Origin: Bacteroidota bacterium
GTDB taxonomy: Bacteria > Bacteroidota > Ignavibacteria > Ignavibacteriales > Ignavibacteriaceae
DNA: 8,802 nt
Direction: 5' to 3'
NCBI GenBank assembly: GCA_021793635.1
Contig: JAJYSI010000112.1
Coordinates: 1-8,802, forward strand
Below the pieces are notes generated by a model. The model saw nothing but the letters and a program-made list of their open reading frames with translations, had not been told where the DNA came from and did no database searches. The first letter of the stretch is position 1. Every line of letters begins with the position of its first letter. The position numbers were made by a program, and so were the translations under genes. This document shows positions 6,746-8,802 of this stretch, piece after piece.

Positions 6746-7834
6746 CTAAATTATACTTTCCATTTGGGAAATAGAATTAAATACTTCTCTCTTCCCCGCT
6801 TCTGCATCCAGAATGATTTTACCAATGCCGGATAGAAGGACGAATTTAATCTGCTCGTTCCTGTTCTTTTTATCATGAAGCATGATGTTGAACAAATCTT
6901 CCTTATCGAGTCCTTTTAATCTGGAAGGGATTTTTATTTTCAGCGGAAGAGAAAGCAGATCGGTTAATGAATTGGTCGATAGAAGCCCGATATCATTCGA
7001 AAGAAAAAGTGCAGCAATAATTCCTGCATCAACTGCTTCGCCGTGCTTTATCCTAAAGTTTAGTTTAGTTTCAAAAGCATGCGCAAATGTATGCCCTAGG
7101 TTCAGAATTTTTCTTAAGCCGGATTCTTTTTCATCCTGCGAAACTACTGAAGCTTTTATTGAGGCAGAATCAGAAATTATTCTTTGCAGAACTTCATTAT
7201 CGTACTCAAAAATTTTCCGGTAGTTGTCAATTACATAAGTAAAAAATTTTTCATCGGAAAGAAAAGCATATTTAACAATTTCCCCGAAACCGGAAGTCAA
7301 CTCTGATTTTGGTAAAGTCTTAAGAAGTTCCGTATCGATGATGACAAATTTCGGCTGGTAAAATGCGCCGATCATATTTTTTTTCTTTTCGAAGTTAATC
7401 CCCGTCTTGCCGCCGATTGAACTGTCAACAGCCGCTAACAGCGTTGTGGGGACGTGAATCAATTGAATGCCCCGCATAAAAGTAGCCGCTGCATATCCGG
7501 CAAGATCTCCTGTTACACCGCCGCCTGCCGCAATGATTGTGGTATCCCGTCCGTAATTATTATTTAACAGGAAAGAATAAATTTTGTTTAGTTCAATATA
7601 AGATTTTGACTTTTCACCGGGCTTAAGAAAGTAGAAATTCAACTTTTTATATTTTGAGGCGAGACAACTCTTAATTTTTTCCGGATTAGTTTTCTCAACA
7701 TTTGCATCTATAATGAACAGCAAATTTTTATTAGTCCGATATTTTTCCAGCAAATCTTCAAGTTGATTTAAGATTCCGCTTCCAATTAAAATCGGATATG
7801 GATTTTCTTTTAATGATACTTGTATTTTCTTCAC
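6746..7834 (-). CDS. aroB: 3-dehydroquinate synthase
   Basis: It converts DAHP to 3-dehydroquinate, the second step of the shikimate pathway, with NAD and a divalent metal. The 362-residue protein has the NAD-binding GGGVTGDLAGYAAATFMRG (104-122), the VPTTLLAAVDSSIGGKTGIN active-site stretch (128-147), and KKNMIGAFYQP (151-161). Metal ligands Glu185 in GFGEIVKYA, His248 in LNLGHTFAHA and His264 in KHGEAV are all present. The start is GTG at 7834: the protein begins correctly at MKKIQVSLKENPYPILIG, no ATG follows until residue 120, and AAAAGG (7851-7846) overlapping the aroK stop serves as ribosome binding site. Only 15 bases separate it from aroK, so the two are co-transcribed, as in many aroKB operons. 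Confidence 0.97.
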   Translation of the reverse strand: MKKIQVSLKENPYPILIGSGILNQLEDLLEKYRTNKNLLFIIDANVEKTNPEKIKSCLASKYKKLNFYFLKPGEKSKSYIELNKIYSFLLNNNYGRDTTIIAAGGGVTGDLAGYAAATFMRGIQLIHVPTTLLAAVDSSIGGKTGINFEKKKNMIGAFYQPKFVIIDTELLKTLPKSELTSGFGEIVKYAFLSDEKFFTYVIDNYRKIFEYDNEVLQRIISDSASIKASVVSQDEKESGLRKILNLGHTFAHAFETKLNFRIKHGEAVDAGIIAALFLSNDIGLLSTNSLTDLLSLPLKIKIPSRLKGLDKEDLFNIMLHDKKNRNEQIKFVLLSGIGKIILDAEAGKREVFNSISQMESII

Positions 7835-7849
7835 GAAATAAATTACCTT

Positions 7850-8380
7850 TTAATCAGTTATTAGCTTAACAATCTTGTCCACTGTTTTGCCAAGCGATAT
7901 CTTATCGGCATCGATAATTATATCAGCTTGTTCATAAAATTCTTTTCTTTTATCAAGAAGATTATTTATTTTATTAATGAATTCAATCTTTCCGAGATTC
8001 ACGGTTCCGTTCTTTGTTAAAATTGGTCTATCCCGCTTATGACGAAGCCGGTAATAAGCGGATTCAGGAGATATTCTCAAGTAGATTATCTTACCGGTTT
8101 TCTTTAGCACCTCAACATTACTTTTAGTTGTAATCGTTCCTCCGCCCAAAGCAATTATAGAATTTTCTGTAGAAGAAAGCTCTATCAAAGTCTCGCTTTC
8201 CAGCTTCCGGAAATATGCTTCCCCCTTCTCTTCAAATATTCTGGAAACTGAAGAATTTTCTTTCTTTTCGATAACATTATCAAGATCGAAAAAATTCCAG
8301 CCAAGCGTATTTGCAAGTATCGGTCCGATTGTGCTTTTACCGGAACCCATAAAACCGGTTAAGTAAATTCTGTTAATCAT
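7850..8380 (-). CDS. aroK: Shikimate kinase
   Basis: It phosphorylates shikimate at the 3-hydroxyl with ATP, the fifth step of the shikimate pathway. The 176-residue length is normal. Motifs seen are the Walker A loop GFMGSGKST (9-17), FDLDNVIEKK with substrate-binding Asp34, GEAYFRKLE with Arg58, the ALGGGT Walker-B-like loop (78-82), the lid RDRPIL with Arg116 and Arg118, and the late KRKEFYEQAD with Arg144. The start ATG at 8380 gives MINRIYLTGFMG directly before the P-loop, as usual; no strong Shine-Dalgarno sequence is visible. It lies 35 bases after the outer membrane protein gene and 15 bases before aroB, in one probable operon. Confidence 0.96.
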   Translation of the reverse strand: MINRIYLTGFMGSGKSTIGPILANTLGWNFFDLDNVIEKKENSSVSRIFEEKGEAYFRKLESETLIELSSTENSIIALGGGTITTKSNVEVLKKTGKIIYLRISPESAYYRLRHKRDRPILTKNGTVNLGKIEFINKINNLLDKRKEFYEQADIIIDADKISLGKTVDKIVKLITD

Positions 8381-8415
8381 AATAATTGAAATTCAGGATG
8401 CAATATAAAAATAAA

Positions 8416-8802
8416 TCAGAACTCAAACGCGGCGCCGAGATCGAAAGCTACGCCGTCAACATTGATTTTGGAGGTGAAAGAATCCTGAGCAATTAGGTAT
8501 GTATTCCCTTTATAATTTACGGTCTTTCTGTCATAAGTATTATTCACAACAAACTGCGGATCACGGAACTTCATGCCTCCATGAATTATGATATTTTTAG
8601 TTAAGTAATAATCCATCGAAACCGAAACCTGAATACCGTAAGCAATCTGAGTTTCGCGGCTGGAGATTTGGTCGTTGCCGAACAATCTAATTTGCTGTCC
8701 GTAATAATAAGCCACTCCGCCGCCCATCATAAACTTGTACCTTTCCAAAGAGAAAGGCAGCAAATAGTATAATGATAATTCCACAGGGATCAAGCGGAAG
8801 CA
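8416..8802 (-). CDS. Outer-membrane beta-barrel protein, C-terminal part (5' end beyond window)
   Basis: The frame is open to the right edge, giving the last 128 residues. Alternating hydrophobic/polar strands with aromatic ends run through it (for example YKFMMGGGVAYYYG, AYGIQVSVSMDYYLTKNIIIHGGMKF), with a polar loop between them. The chain ends DLGAAFEF, and a C-terminal Phe after a strand is the usual outer-membrane barrel insertion signal. This resembles the small OmpA/OmpW-like barrels common in this group. A TTG at 8793 could be taken as a start, but the frame continues upstream without a stop and the protein is clearly cut by the window. Thirty-five bases separate it from aroK, so an operon is likely. 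Its function is unknown. Confidence 0.8.
   Translation of the reverse strand, partial: CFRLIPVELSLYYLLPFSLERYKFMMGGGVAYYYGQQIRLFGNDQISSRETQIAYGIQVSVSMDYYLTKNIIIHGGMKFRDPQFVVNNTYDRKTVNYKGNTYLIAQDSFTSKINVDGVAFDLGAAFEF

Noticed and set aside
8791..8793. TTG as the real start of the outer membrane protein
   Set aside because: The frame is open upstream to the window edge, there is no signal peptide after it, and the barrel would be too short.

Overview
The window is AT-rich, protein-dense bacterial chromosome, probably from the Bacteroidota/Ignavibacteriota side of the tree (Ignavibacteriales-like). The grounds are a histidine kinase with an [16 protein letters not shown]-box of the kind common in that group, a TTG/TAnnTTTG promoter match, a beta-barrel outer membrane protein ending in Phe, and AT-biased codon use. 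This placement is inference, not a database result.

Layout. (1) Positions 1-2043, minus strand: an ECF sigma factor gene and, joined to it by a TGATG stop/start overlap, a membrane-anchored anti-sigma factor that runs off the left edge. Just upstream of the sigma gene is an ECF-type promoter match (GGAAC-N16-CGTCTAA), so the pair is probably autoregulated. (2) 2162-2503, plus: a small STAS-domain anti-sigma-factor antagonist, divergent from the ECF pair and closed by a strong terminator. (3) 2611-3882, plus: purA, adenylosuccinate synthase. (4) 4021-5238, plus: a two-TM orphan sensor histidine kinase. (5) 5235-6179, minus: nadA, quinolinate synthase, whose 3' end overlaps that of the kinase gene. 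(6) 6180-6745: a 566-base gene-free stretch holding the most unusual structure here, described below. (7) 6746-8802, minus: a probable operon read as outer-membrane beta-barrel protein (5' end cut by the window), aroK, aroB.

The gene-free stretch contains two tandem, diverged copies of a roughly 105-125 bp unit, 217 bp apart. Each copy has, in order, a sigma-54-like GG-N10-GA element, a 27-nt block identical in both, a CCCTC-containing linker, a GC-rich hairpin with unrelated arms, and a matching pyrimidine tail. The identical block starts where a sigma-54 transcript would start. I read these as two paralogous small RNAs, each with its own promoter and terminator. I do not recognise the family.

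Functionally the window mixes housekeeping biosynthesis (purine, NAD, shikimate) with regulation: an ECF sigma/anti-sigma pair, a STAS antagonist, a sensor kinase and the two putative sRNAs. The ECF anti-sigma is notable for lacking zinc-binding cysteines and for a large periplasmic part carrying a CpxP/Spy-like helix motif, which suggests envelope-stress sensing.
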